Source: Clostridiales bacterium UBA7001 (GTDB lineage: Bacteria > Bacillota > Clostridia > TANB77 > CAG-508). Taken from it: a stretch of DNA of 10,592 nt. The position numbers and the translations under genes were made by a program. The stretch spans positions 1 through 10,592 of the forward strand of contig DJXP01000018.1 of NCBI GenBank assembly GCA_002449785.1. Reading direction: 5' to 3'. The notes under the pieces are model-generated. The model made no database searches. It saw nothing but the letters and a program-made list of their open reading frames with translations, and was not told the origin of the DNA. This document shows, in pieces, positions 1 through 6,706 of this stretch. Within the stretch, counting starts at the first letter, position 1. Each line of letters opens with the position of its first letter.

Positions 1-114
1 ATTCAGTATGTAAAAGAAAAATATACAAAAAGTGTTATTTTTTGTATAGGAAGCTTTTATGTTTATGGAACAATTTTGCAAGAATTAAAGGATTATAATA
101 ATGATAAAATTTGA
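1..114 (+). CDS. folC: Probable folylpolyglutamate/dihydrofolate synthase, C-terminal fragment
   Basis: An open frame enters from the left edge and ends at a TGA at 112-114, giving 37 residues. It reads VIFCIGSFYVYGTILQEL near its end, which resembles the GSLY-[LF]-x-GE-[VI] ending of FolC and related Mur ligases. FolC adds glutamates to folates, or joins dihydropteroate to glutamate, in the cytoplasm. Only the last part of the C-terminal ligase domain is present, so the ATP and folate sites cannot be checked. The stop lies 14 nt inside the next gene, which suggests translational coupling with the ECF ATPase. Another member of the Mur ligase superfamily is possible, though the short tail fits FolC better. 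Confidence 0.6.
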   Translation: MQYVKEKYTKSVIFCIGSFYVYGTILQELKDYNNDKI

Positions 115-931
115 AGATGTTAGTTTTAAATATAATAATAGTAAAAATTACATATTAGAAAACTTGAATTTACAGATTAATGAAGGTGAATTTATAAGTA
201 TTATAGGTAAAAATGGTACAGGTAAATCAACTTTTTTAAACTTAATCTCCGGAATTGTTAAGCCATCAAAAGGAAATATTTTGATTGATAATATAAATAC
301 AAAATCTAAAAAACAATTTATTGATCTTAGAAAAAAAATCGGAGTAGTATTCCAAAATCCAGATAACCAAATACTATTTCCTATTGTATATGAAGATATG
401 GAGTTTGCTTTAAAAAACTTGGAAATTGATAACAGAAGTTTAAGAATTAAAGATGCATTAGAACAAGTTAATATGGAAGGATTCGAAAATTTTGATACAT
501 ATGAATTATCATTAGGACAAAAACAGAGAATTAATATAGCAAGTATTTTAGCCGTTAAACCTAAATATATTTTTTTAGATGAACCTACTACAATGATAGA
601 TTCAATTGAAAAAGAAAATATATATAATTGCCTTTTGAAATTAAAAAAAGAAGGATATACAATAGTTTTTGTTACAAATAATATTAATGAAATATTGCTA
701 TCAGATAAAATCTATATTTTAAATAATAAGCAAATTCAGTATATTATACCAAAAGATAAAATTTTAGAAAACATTAAAACTCTTGAAGAATGTAATATTA
801 AAATTCCAGATATTTTAGAAATTATACTAAGCTTAAAAGAAAATAATATAAATGTAAATTTAAAAGATTGGACTATTTCAGAGATGATTAGTGAAATTAT
901 TAGGGTATGTAAAAATGAAGAATATATTTAA
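101..931 (+). CDS. ECF transporter ATP-binding protein (EcfA-like)
   Basis: This is the cytoplasmic ATPase of an energy-coupling-factor vitamin or metal importer (276 aa, the usual EcfA size). Walker A GKNGTGKST is at residues 36-44. The Q-loop is at Q85 within FQNPDNQ, which is typical of the EcfA/CbiO group. The signature LSLGQKQR starts at 136, and Walker B IFLDEP is at 157-162. The H-loop position (193) reads TNN instead of TH, so the switch His is replaced by Asn. The D-loop is IDS rather than LDP. The chosen ATG at 101 has AAAGGA at 87-92, 8 nt upstream. It overlaps folC by 14 nt, and its own end overlaps the EcfT gene by 17 nt. EcfA1 and EcfA2 usually form a heterodimer, but only one is visible here. 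The Asn suggests that this subunit contributes a weak site, or that the system is a divergent dedicated transporter. The substrate cannot be told from the sequence. Confidence 0.88.
   Translation: MIKFEDVSFKYNNSKNYILENLNLQINEGEFISIIGKNGTGKSTFLNLISGIVKPSKGNILIDNINTKSKKQFIDLRKKIGVVFQNPDNQILFPIVYEDMEFALKNLEIDNRSLRIKDALEQVNMEGFENFDTYELSLGQKQRINIASILAVKPKYIFLDEPTTMIDSIEKENIYNCLLKLKKEGYTIVFVTNNINEILLSDKIYILNNKQIQYIIPKDKILENIKTLEECNIKIPDILEIILSLKENNINVNLKDWTISEMISEIIRVCKNEEYI
902..905 (+). promoter_or_regulatory. Ribosome binding site that sets the EcfT start
   Basis: AGGG lies 9 nt before the ATG at 915, inside the end of the ATPase gene. The frame is open further upstream to a GTG at 891, but that codon has only a weak GAG in front of it. 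I therefore take 915 as the start. Confidence 0.5.
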
Positions 932-1481
932 ATTAATTGTTTTTGTAATATATACAATTATAATTTTTTTTATAGATAGTATTATAATACTTGGAATATT
1001 ATTTACAATAAATTGTATTTTAGCTTTTTATTTAAGATTAGATTTTATAAAAATATTTACTAGTTTAAAAAATATATTACCTTTTATAATTTTTACAATG
1101 TGTATTAATTATATTATGGATGGCTTATATAGTGGAATAATTATTGGGATTAGGATGCTTATCTGTTATAATACTACATATATTTTTTCTAAAACAATAA
1201 CTGTTTTGGAGCTATCAAATACTATACAGAAAATATGTACACCTCTAAAATTTTTCAAAATAAACATTAATAATGTAGGATTAATGATATCTATTTCAAT
1301 ATGCATGATTCCAATTTTAAAAGAAGAAATTATTTCTATAATTAAAGCTATAAAGTCTAAAGGAGGAAAAATAGACATTAGATATTTATTTATTATAATG
1401 AAACCACTCTTAATATCAATCTTTAAAAAGACAAATCAAATTGAAAAGACACTTATAGCCAAAGGATATAAGGAAGTTTAA
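915..1481 (+). CDS. ECF transporter transmembrane protein (short EcfT-like)
   Basis: This is a strongly hydrophobic protein of 188 aa from the ATG at 915 (196 aa from the GTG at 891), with about four to five membrane segments. Near its C-terminus it has two small motifs, AIKSKGG (SKG at 148-150) and LIAKGY (AKG at 182-184). They sit where EcfT proteins carry the two A-R-[GS] motifs of the coupling helices that contact the ATPases. In both, Lys replaces the usual Arg. EcfT is generally near 260 aa, so this one is short. Its position directly after, and overlapping, an EcfA gene supports the assignment more than sequence similarity alone. It would couple ATP hydrolysis to an S component encoded elsewhere. 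A degenerate or dedicated transporter is possible. Confidence 0.75.
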   Translation: MKNIFKLIVFVIYTIIIFFIDSIIILGILFTINCILAFYLRLDFIKIFTSLKNILPFIIFTMCINYIMDGLYSGIIIGIRMLICYNTTYIFSKTITVLELSNTIQKICTPLKFFKININNVGLMISISICMIPILKEEIISIIKAIKSKGGKIDIRYLFIIMKPLLISIFKKTNQIEKTLIAKGYKEV

Positions 1482-1500
1482 ATCAAAATTTAAATATAGA

Positions 1501-1529
1501 TTGATTATATAAAAAAATAGATTTATAAT
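1501..1529 (+). promoter_or_regulatory. Sigma-A-type promoter for the sirtuin gene
   Basis: TTGATT at 1501-1506 and a perfect TATAAT at 1524-1529 are separated by 17 nt in the 79-nt gap after ecfT. Transcription would start near 1536, about 25 nt before the sirtuin ATG. No terminator hairpin for the upstream ECF genes is visible in this gap. Confidence 0.6.
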
Positions 1530-1560
1530 GTAGAAAAATGATAAAGATTGGAGCTATAGA

Positions 1561-2284
1561 ATGACTACCTATGAAAAAATAGAGAAATTTCATCATTTAA
1601 TAGATGAAAGCAATAATATAGTTTTTTTTGGTGGTGCAGGAGTGTCAACTGAAAGTGGTATACCAGATTTTAGAAGTAAAGATGGGCTATATAATCAAAA
1701 ATATGATTATCCACCAGAAGAAATATTAAGCCATACATTTTTTTTAAAACATACAGAAGAATTTTACAAATTTTATAAAGATAAATTAAATAGTTTAAAA
1801 TATGAACCTAATATTACTCATATAAAACTTGCCGAGCTTGAAAGAAAAGGTAAACTAAAAGCAGTTATTACGCAAAATATTGATGGACTTCATCAAAAAG
1901 CAGGTTCAAAATTGGTTTATGAATTACATCGGAAGTGTTTTAAGAAATTATTGTATGAAATGTCATAAGTTTTATGATGCAGAATATGTGTTTTCTCAAG
2001 ATGGAATTCCAAAATGTTCTTGTCAAGGAATTATAAAGCCAGATGTTGTTTTATATGAAGAAGGACTAGATAATAATATAGTAAATGGAGCAATAAATGC
2101 AATTGAAAAGGCAGATCTTCTTATTGTTGCAGGAACATCTTTAACAGTATATCCAGCTAGTGGTTTAATATATTATTTTAAAGGGAAAAATCTTGTTCTT
2201 ATAAATAGAGATGCTACACAATTTGATAATAGAGCAGACTTAGTTATTAATTGTGAACTTGGCCGAACTTGGGGTGGACTTTAG
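1561..2284 (+). pseudogene. cobB: CobB-type NAD-dependent protein deacylase (sirtuin), frameshifted
   Basis: Sirtuins remove acyl groups from lysines using NAD+. The ATG at 1561 has GGAG at 1550-1553, 7 nt upstream. The first frame carries the NAD-binding GGAGVSTESGIPDFR (24-38), QNIDGLHQKAG (105-115) and the catalytic His123 (CAT, 1927-1929). The expected LHGS continues only if the C at 1930 is skipped. With that extra base the frame ends at a TAA at 1966-1968. The remainder is intact in the +1 frame from 1931 to 2284. It has the zinc Cys pattern CMKC...CSC and the NAD-site GTSLTVYPASGLIYYF. Joined, the protein is about 240 aa, normal for CobB. The last six residues (RTWGGL) do not look like the family and come from the repeat next to the gene. 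The gene is probably inactive, but the lesion is a single base, so a sequencing error or a programmed +1 shift at the rare CGG codon cannot be excluded. Confidence 0.88.
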
Positions 2285-2332
2285 GGACGTTCCTTAAAGT
2301 CCAGATTTCTGGACTAAAGGGACACTCCTTTA
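2255..2332 (+). repeat. Palindromic GGGAC-type intergenic repeat fused to the sirtuin 3' end
   Basis: A direct repeat GAACTTGG (2255-2262 and 2265-2272) leads into two related units, GGACTTTAGGGACGTTCCTT (2276-2295) and GGACTAAAGGGACACTCCTT (2311-2330), identical at 16 of 20 positions. The units form stems. GGACTTTA (2276-2283) pairs with TAAAGTCC (2295-2302), AGTCCAGA (2298-2305) pairs with TCTGGACT (2308-2315), and TAAAGG (2315-2320) pairs with CCTTTA (2327-2332). The first two stems share bases and would be alternatives. GGGGACGTTCC-like repeats are, from memory, common between genes in Firmicutes and may be moved by IS200-like (RAYT-type) transposases. No transposase is present here. The block is much richer in GC than its surroundings. 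It could also act as a weak terminator or processing site between cobB and the next gene. Confidence 0.65.
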
Positions 2333-2357
2333 ATTATTAAGTTAAGAGGATAATAAT

Positions 2358-2891
2358 ATGTTCGAAAATGTTAATAGAATTAGTATTATTGGTGGTAGTG
2401 GAACTGGCAAAACAACTTTATCTGATAATTTAGGAAAAGTATTAAATATGCCAGTTTATCATATTGATGGAATACATCATTTGGCTAACTGGGAGATAAG
2501 GGATAAAGATGAAAGAGATAAAATTATATTAGAGCTTATTGAAGAGAAAAGATGGATTATAGATGGTACATATCGCTCAACATTAAAGAAGAGATTAGAA
2601 AAATCCGATTTAATAATATATCTTGACTATTCTTCTATTGCACAAGTAAAAGGAGCATTAGGAAGATTTATAAAAAATCATGGTAAAGAAAAGCCTGAAA
2701 TTTCTGGATGTAAAGAAAGAATGTCTTTAAGCTTTTTCTTTTGGGTATTACATTGGAGAAAAAATAAGAGAGCAGATGTAATTAATGCTATAGAAGGTAT
2801 AGATAAGGAAAAACTATTAATTTTTAAAAATAGATTTAAACTTAATAAGTGGTATAAATCTAATTTTAATCAAAAAATAAATGCTAAATAA
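2358..2891 (+). CDS. FlaR-like P-loop kinase (topology modulation protein / adenylate kinase relative)
   Basis: This is a soluble 177-aa P-loop nucleoside-kinase-like protein. Walker A GGSGTGKTT is at residues 12-20, right after a short beta strand. It is followed by VYHIDGIHH, with the D-x-x-x-H found in proteins annotated as DNA topology modulation protein FlaR and related adenylate kinases. Next come WIIDGTY and the downstream strand DLIIYLD, which matches the family layout. A lid-like basic segment follows (GALGRFIKNHGKEKPE and the later WRKNKR). AAGAGGA at 2344-2350 sits 7 nt before the ATG. The gene lies just after the palindromic repeat and 28 nt before the channel gene, so it may share a transcript with that gene. 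The family has no well-established substrate; small-molecule phosphorylation is likely, and a direct role in DNA topology is doubtful. Confidence 0.8.
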   Translation: MFENVNRISIIGGSGTGKTTLSDNLGKVLNMPVYHIDGIHHLANWEIRDKDERDKIILELIEEKRWIIDGTYRSTLKKRLEKSDLIIYLDYSSIAQVKGALGRFIKNHGKEKPEISGCKERMSLSFFFWVLHWRKNKRADVINAIEGIDKEKLLIFKNRFKLNKWYKSNFNQKINAK

Positions 2892-2919
2892 TTTATATAA
2901 TATTTAGGAGATATAAAAT

Positions 2920-3714
2920 ATGAAAGATTCAATAGAAATAATTTCAAACTTGTTAAGATCAAATTTTGTTCATTCAATTATAGTAATAATTGTTAGTTTT
3001 TGCATTTATAAAATTGTTAAACATTTTTTTATTAAAGGTAATGCAGTGGTATCTGAAAAACTCAATAATAAAAGTAAAACTTATTTAAGATTGATTACAA
3101 GTATATTAAGATATGTTTTTGTAATAATAACTATTCTAATTATATTAGAAATTAATGGTATAAATGTATCATCAATGCTAGCTGGAGTAGGAATTATAAG
3201 TGTTATACTAGGACTCGCAATTCAAGATGCTTTAAAAGACATTATAAGAGGATTTAGTATATTATCTGATGGATATTTTTCAGTTGGTGATGTTGTAAGT
3301 TATGATGGAATAGTAGGCAAGACAATTGTAATAGGATTAAAGACTACTAAAATAAAAGATTTATCTACTAACAATATTATTTCTATTGCAAACAGAAATA
3401 TTGAAAAAATACAAGTTGTTTCTGAAGATATTTATATAAATATTCCTTTATCTTATGAACTAAGTATAGATAAAGCAGAGAATGTTATAGATATAATAAT
3501 TAATGAAATAAAAACAAATGATGATGTTAAAAATGCTGAATATCTTGGTGTAAATAGTTTAGATGATTCTAATATAAAGTATTTAATAAAAGTAATGTGC
3601 GATCCAGAAATAAAATTAAAGATTAGAAGGTTTTCATTAGGATGTATATTAAGAGTTTTAGAAAATGAAGGAATTGAAGTTCCATATAATCAATTAGATA
3701 TTCATCAGAAATAG
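2920..3714 (+). CDS. Small-conductance mechanosensitive channel, MscS family
   Basis: This integral membrane channel (264 aa) opens under membrane tension and releases solutes during osmotic downshock. Hydrophobic segments lie at about 17-37, 62-78 and 83-111. The third is the pore helix, Ala/Gly-rich with AGVGIISVILGLAIQDALKDIIRGF, the most diagnostic part of MscS. It is followed by the beta domain (FSVGDVVSYDGIVGKTIVIGLKTTKI) and a C-terminal alpha/beta domain. The usual PNS in the beta domain reads ANR here. TAGGAG at 2905-2910 lies 9 nt before the ATG. The protein is a compact member, close to the E. coli MscS size of about 286 aa. No terminator follows clearly before the next promoter. 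Confidence 0.92.
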   Translation: MKDSIEIISNLLRSNFVHSIIVIIVSFCIYKIVKHFFIKGNAVVSEKLNNKSKTYLRLITSILRYVFVIITILIILEINGINVSSMLAGVGIISVILGLAIQDALKDIIRGFSILSDGYFSVGDVVSYDGIVGKTIVIGLKTTKIKDLSTNNIISIANRNIEKIQVVSEDIYINIPLSYELSIDKAENVIDIIINEIKTNDDVKNAEYLGVNSLDDSNIKYLIKVMCDPEIKLKIRRFSLGCILRVLENEGIEVPYNQLDIHQK

Positions 3715-3731
3715 TAACAAAATATGTGAAA

Positions 3732-3754
3732 AACATTGATTTTTTTGCAATGTT
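3732..3754. repeat. Inverted repeat over the -35 box, candidate operator
   Basis: AACATTG (3732-3738) and CAATGTT (3748-3754) are perfect 7-bp arms around the 9-nt spacer ATTTTTTTG. The left arm overlaps the -35 TTGATT and the right arm falls in the promoter spacer, so a bound dimer could block RNA polymerase. No U-tract follows on the plus strand, so it is not a normal terminator for mscS. No regulator gene is nearby to pair it with. Confidence 0.35.
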
Positions 3755-3764
3755 ATAGTATACT
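3736..3764 (+). promoter_or_regulatory. Sigma-A-type promoter for the HAD-DUF362-radical SAM gene row
   Basis: TTGATT (3736-3741) and TATACT (3759-3764) are 17 nt apart, giving a predicted start near 3771. This leaves a leader of only about 20 nt before the HAD start codon at 3791. No other comparable promoter is evident downstream, up to rnpB. Confidence 0.6.
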
Positions 3765-3780
3765 AATTATGTTAAATGAA

Positions 3781-3784
3781 GGAG
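3781..3784 (+). promoter_or_regulatory. Ribosome binding site that sets the HAD start
   Basis: GGAG is 6 nt before the ATG at 3791. An in-frame ATG at 3776 lies upstream of this site, has no Shine-Dalgarno sequence of its own, and would place GGAG inside the coding region. The start is therefore taken as 3791. Confidence 0.65.
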
Positions 3785-3790
3785 ATTTTT

Positions 3791-4486
3791 ATGAATATAA
3801 AAGCTATTGGATTTGATATTGGTGGTACATTAGTTAATTATAATAAACCGTTGAATTGGAGTGCATCATATGAGGATGCGATTAAATTTATGTGCAAAGA
3901 AAATAACTTAGAATATAATAATAATAGATTTTTGCAAGCTAAACAAGTTTTAGAAAAATATAATACTAGAGTTAATCCTAGAGAAATTGAAATATCTTCT
4001 AATACAATATTTGGAGAAATTTTTGATTTATGGAAGGAAAATAAAAATAAGATTTTTGATTCAAAAAAATCTTTTTATTTATTCTTTCAAAGAGAAGCGT
4101 TCCTTTATGATGATGTTTTTTCGATATTAGAGTATTGCAAGAAAAATAATATAAAAACAGCAGTTTATACTGATGTTGCGTATGGAATGGATGATGAATT
4201 TTCATTAAATGATATTAAAGAAATATCAGATTTTATAGATTTAAAACTTACATCTTGTAATGTTGGATATAGAAAGCCTAATAAAAAAGGCTTTGAAAAA
4301 ATGATAGAAATGTTTTCTTGTAAACCACAAGAGCTTATATATGTTGGAGATGAAAAAAAAGATATAGATGGTATTAATAAGATAGGTGGAATTTCTATTT
4401 TAATAGATAGAGAAAATAAAGGTAACGAATTAGGGCAAAGATATAGAATACAGAGTTTGAATGAGATTATTAATATTATAAAATAG
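3791..4486 (+). CDS. HAD-superfamily hydrolase
   Basis: This is a probable cytoplasmic phosphatase of the haloacid dehalogenase superfamily (231 aa). Motif I is FDIGGTL, with nucleophile Asp9. The general acid/base Asp normally two residues later is Gly11, a variant also seen as DVGGTL in several HAD subfamilies. Motif II is Thr127 in VYTD, motif III is Lys162 in YRKPNKKGF, and motif IV is VGDEKKDIDG (Asp187, Asp191). The helical segment after motif I (about 20-95) is the C1 cap expected for small-molecule substrates. The gene opens the row that continues with DUF362, 31 nt downstream. It may dephosphorylate an intermediate of the downstream pathway, but this is inferred from position only. 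The loss of Asp+2 may lower phosphatase activity or change the chemistry. Confidence 0.88.
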   Translation: MNIKAIGFDIGGTLVNYNKPLNWSASYEDAIKFMCKENNLEYNNNRFLQAKQVLEKYNTRVNPREIEISSNTIFGEIFDLWKENKNKIFDSKKSFYLFFQREAFLYDDVFSILEYCKKNNIKTAVYTDVAYGMDDEFSLNDIKEISDFIDLKLTSCNVGYRKPNKKGFEKMIEMFSCKPQELIYVGDEKKDIDGINKIGGISILIDRENKGNELGQRYRIQSLNEIINIIK

Positions 4487-4517
4487 TATAATTTCTTATA
4501 TTTGGAAAGGGTTATTT

Positions 4518-5504
4518 ATGAGCTATTGTGTTTCTATTGTTAAAGGAAATAGTAGAAGAGAAATTTTAGAAGAATCTTTACATAGTTTTGATGCATATAT
4601 TCCAGATGTTTCAGGAAGAATTGTTATAAAGCCTAATTTTCTTTCTGCAAATAATTTATTAGCATCTATTACACCTGAAGCTTTAGAAATTGTCTTGAAA
4701 CATTTTAGAAATCGTTTCCCACAAAATGAAATCTATGTTGCAGAGGGCTCTCATGTTTCAGACATATATTTTAACAAATATAAAGTAAAAGATCTTACAG
4801 ATAGATATGGTGTCAATCTTTTTAGTATAGATAAAGATGAAACAAATTGGAAAGAAATTGAATTTGACGATTTATGTGGCAATAAATGTAAAGCTAGAAT
4901 AAGTAGATTATATACTGATGCAAGTTATGTTATATCTTTAACTGTTCCTAAAACACATGCGAACATTGGTGTTTCGCTTTCCATGAAAAATTTTGTTGGA
5001 ATTTTACATCCAGATGATAGACCTAAATTTCATGGTTTAAGTGAAAATGTTCCAAATGAAATTAAGGAGTTATATAAAAGAAGACTATATGATAGAGATG
5101 ATAAAATAGGATATTATTTAATGAAGGCGAGAGGAATGCTTCCTGTTACAAAAGAGTCAGCCAAAAACATTAAGCTTGGTGGAGAGATTGTTAGAAAAAA
5201 TCTATTTAATTTATATTCAAATATTCAACCAGATTTATGTATAATAGATGGTTTTGATGGAATGGAAGGAAATGGTCCATGGCATGGAGATAATGCTAGA
5301 CTGCGAACAGCTATAATAGGGAATAATTGTGTTGTAACAGATCTTACAGCATGTAAAATAATGGGTCAGCCTTTAGAAGATATAGGCTATACTAATTATA
5401 TTAACAACTTAAGTGATTTTTTTGATAATACTGTTTTTATAGGTAGCTCAATTGATGATGTGAAGAAAAAACTAAAACCTCACAAATTTGAACAATTTTT
5501 ATAA
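4518..5504 (+). CDS. DUF362 domain-containing protein
   Basis: This 328-aa soluble protein consists almost wholly of a DUF362 domain. The hallmarks are IKPNFLS (37-43), the following ITPEAL segment, VAEGSH (74-79), PKTH (144-147), SMKNFVG (155-161) and the late block IIDGFDGMEGNGP (about 242-254). Many DUF362 proteins carry a C-terminal ferredoxin-like Cys cluster, but this one has none. The biochemical role of the domain is unknown. GGAAAGGG (4504-4511) lies 6 nt before the ATG. A TATAAT at 4487-4492 directly after the HAD stop has no good -35 and is probably chance. The gene is followed by the PfkB-like kinase with no room for a promoter, so it acts in the same pathway if the row is an operon. 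Confidence 0.9.
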   Translation: MSYCVSIVKGNSRREILEESLHSFDAYIPDVSGRIVIKPNFLSANNLLASITPEALEIVLKHFRNRFPQNEIYVAEGSHVSDIYFNKYKVKDLTDRYGVNLFSIDKDETNWKEIEFDDLCGNKCKARISRLYTDASYVISLTVPKTHANIGVSLSMKNFVGILHPDDRPKFHGLSENVPNEIKELYKRRLYDRDDKIGYYLMKARGMLPVTKESAKNIKLGGEIVRKNLFNLYSNIQPDLCIIDGFDGMEGNGPWHGDNARLRTAIIGNNCVVTDLTACKIMGQPLEDIGYTNYINNLSDFFDNTVFIGSSIDDVKKKLKPHKFEQFL

Positions 5505-5511
5505 TGCTTTT

Positions 5512-5520
5512 AAGGAAGGA
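5512..5520 (+). promoter_or_regulatory. Ribosome binding site that sets a GTG start
   Basis: AAGGAAGGA lies 7 nt before the GTG at 5528. The frame is also open from an ATG at 5504 that overlaps the DUF362 stop (TAATG), but no Shine-Dalgarno sequence precedes that ATG. Starting at the GTG also puts the first beta strand (KLVIGCCSNID) at the N-terminus, as in other PfkB proteins. Confidence 0.65.
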
Positions 5521-5527
5521 TGTTAAA

Positions 5528-6466
5528 GTGAATAAATTAGTAATAGGATGTTGCTCTAATATTGATAATATTTATTTTTTACAAAGAGAAAGCAAGAATT
5601 TTTTAAATGGTGCCTCTATATATTCAGGATATTCTGCTGCAAGAATTCTACCCACAACAGTTATTACATGTGTTGGTGATGAGCCTGAAAATGATGAACT
5701 AATAGAAAAAGCAAAAAAATATAGAGAGTTTGGAGTGCCTCGTTTTGATATTATAAAAATAAGAGGTGGAAAATCATTTAGACAGACTTTTGGAAGAGAA
5801 AAGGAAAAAGGATTTGAAGTTATAGGTAAAGACTATGGAAATTATAATGATTGGAACCCAGATGTTCCGGAATTTCAGACAAAGACTTTATTACTTGGAA
5901 CTGCAAATCCAATATTTCAAAAAGCAGTTCTTGATTCTTGTATACATTCAGATAATATTATGCTTGATTCTAAATGTGTGCATATACAAAAAAGAGCAAA
6001 TAAAGTAAATGAATTATTAAGAAGAGTTGATACTTTTTTTGGTACAGATGAAGAAATTGAAGCAGTATTAAAAAATTTTGGCTTAATAAATGGTGTTAGT
6101 GCAACAACTTTATTTTCAATATTTCCCAATTTAAAAGTTATAATAAGTAAATCTGGGGCTAAAGGTGGTACAGCTTATTTAAAAGATGGTACATATTATA
6201 AATATGCTCCGGTAAAACCTGCTACCGAAATTTGTTCAGATGGAGCAGGTGACGTATTTGCAGGTACATATGCTGCACAGATTACTATAGGGAAGAGTGT
6301 AAAAGAAGCAATTCTAGAGTCTGCCAAAAGTGCTTCAGAGTCTGTTAAGCATTTTGGAATTAATAAAGTACAAAAAATTGAAAACATAGATAATGTTAAA
6401 ATAAATATTGAAGAAGGTAGGTGGAAAAGGGAACATGAACAAGATACAAATAGAAGTAGTAAGTGA
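5528..6466 (+). CDS. Divergent PfkB-family (ribokinase-like) kinase
   Basis: Cytoplasmic PfkB proteins phosphorylate sugars, nucleosides or vitamin precursors with ATP. This one is 312 aa from the GTG at 5528, a usual family length. It begins with a Rossmann strand (KLVIGCCSNID). The N-terminal GG-N substrate region is altered to NGASIYSGYSAARIL, followed by VGDE. Near the C-terminus ICSDGAGDVFAGTYAA matches the DTxGAGDxF signature with catalytic Asp242. The usual DTT is CSD, and SGAKGGTAY before it matches the ATP-site G-x-x-G. The changes at both the substrate and phosphate ends suggest an unusual substrate. The gene sits between DUF362 and a TIGR04076-like protein. Its end overlaps the next start by 32 nt, a sign of translational coupling. 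I cannot assign a substrate. Confidence 0.8.
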   Translation: MNKLVIGCCSNIDNIYFLQRESKNFLNGASIYSGYSAARILPTTVITCVGDEPENDELIEKAKKYREFGVPRFDIIKIRGGKSFRQTFGREKEKGFEVIGKDYGNYNDWNPDVPEFQTKTLLLGTANPIFQKAVLDSCIHSDNIMLDSKCVHIQKRANKVNELLRRVDTFFGTDEEIEAVLKNFGLINGVSATTLFSIFPNLKVIISKSGAKGGTAYLKDGTYYKYAPVKPATEICSDGAGDVFAGTYAAQITIGKSVKEAILESAKSASESVKHFGINKVQKIENIDNVKINIEEGRWKREHEQDTNRSSK

Positions 6467-6704
6467 TGTTGATCCTAGATGTGAAATGTTTTATAAAAAG
6501 GGACAAAAATGGACTATGGATGGTCAGGATATTCCTGGTGGAATTTGCATTGGTGCTATGTCTGCTCTTTTACCATGGATTACATGTATAAAATATGATG
6601 CAGATTTATATTGGGAAAAAAAAGGAGAAGTTAGTGTATGTTGTACAGATGCTGATTATCCTGTGAAATTTAAAATATCTGTAATAAAGGATGAGGAGGA
6701 ATAA
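6435..6704 (+). CDS. TIGR04076-like small cysteine-rich protein
   Basis: This is an 89-aa soluble protein from the ATG at 6435. AGGTGG at 6419-6424 (10 nt upstream) and AAAGGG at 6426-6431 are the possible ribosome sites. The frame is also open to a TTG at 6408, which seems less likely. It has the layout I recall for TIGR04076 proteins. An RCEMFYKKGQKW segment (cf. C-x(2-5)-G-Q) comes first, then PGGICIGAMSALLPWI, and finally a tail VSVCCTDADYPVKFKI (cf. C-x-D-x-x-x-P-V-x-F). Cys16, Cys38, Cys51, Cys69 and Cys70 could bind metal or take part in redox chemistry. The function of the family is unknown. It begins within the kinase gene and ends 2 nt before the radical SAM ATG, so it is probably made in step with both. 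Confidence 0.75.
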   Translation: MNKIQIEVVSDVDPRCEMFYKKGQKWTMDGQDIPGGICIGAMSALLPWITCIKYDADLYWEKKGEVSVCCTDADYPVKFKISVIKDEEE

Positions 6705-6706
6705 TT

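Noticed and set aside
1166..1378. 70-aa minus-strand frame inside ecfT
   Set aside because: It is a shadow of a membrane-protein gene, and its hydrophobic antisense product is expected from base composition.
3732..3754. AACATTG/CAATGTT as a terminator for mscS
   Set aside because: No T-run follows on the plus strand, and the arms overlap promoter elements, so it is listed as a possible operator instead.
4487..4492. TATAAT after the HAD stop as a promoter for the DUF362 gene
   Set aside because: No -35 box lies at 16-19 nt. The nearest TTGAAT is 24 nt away, and TATAAT is common by chance in such AT-rich DNA.
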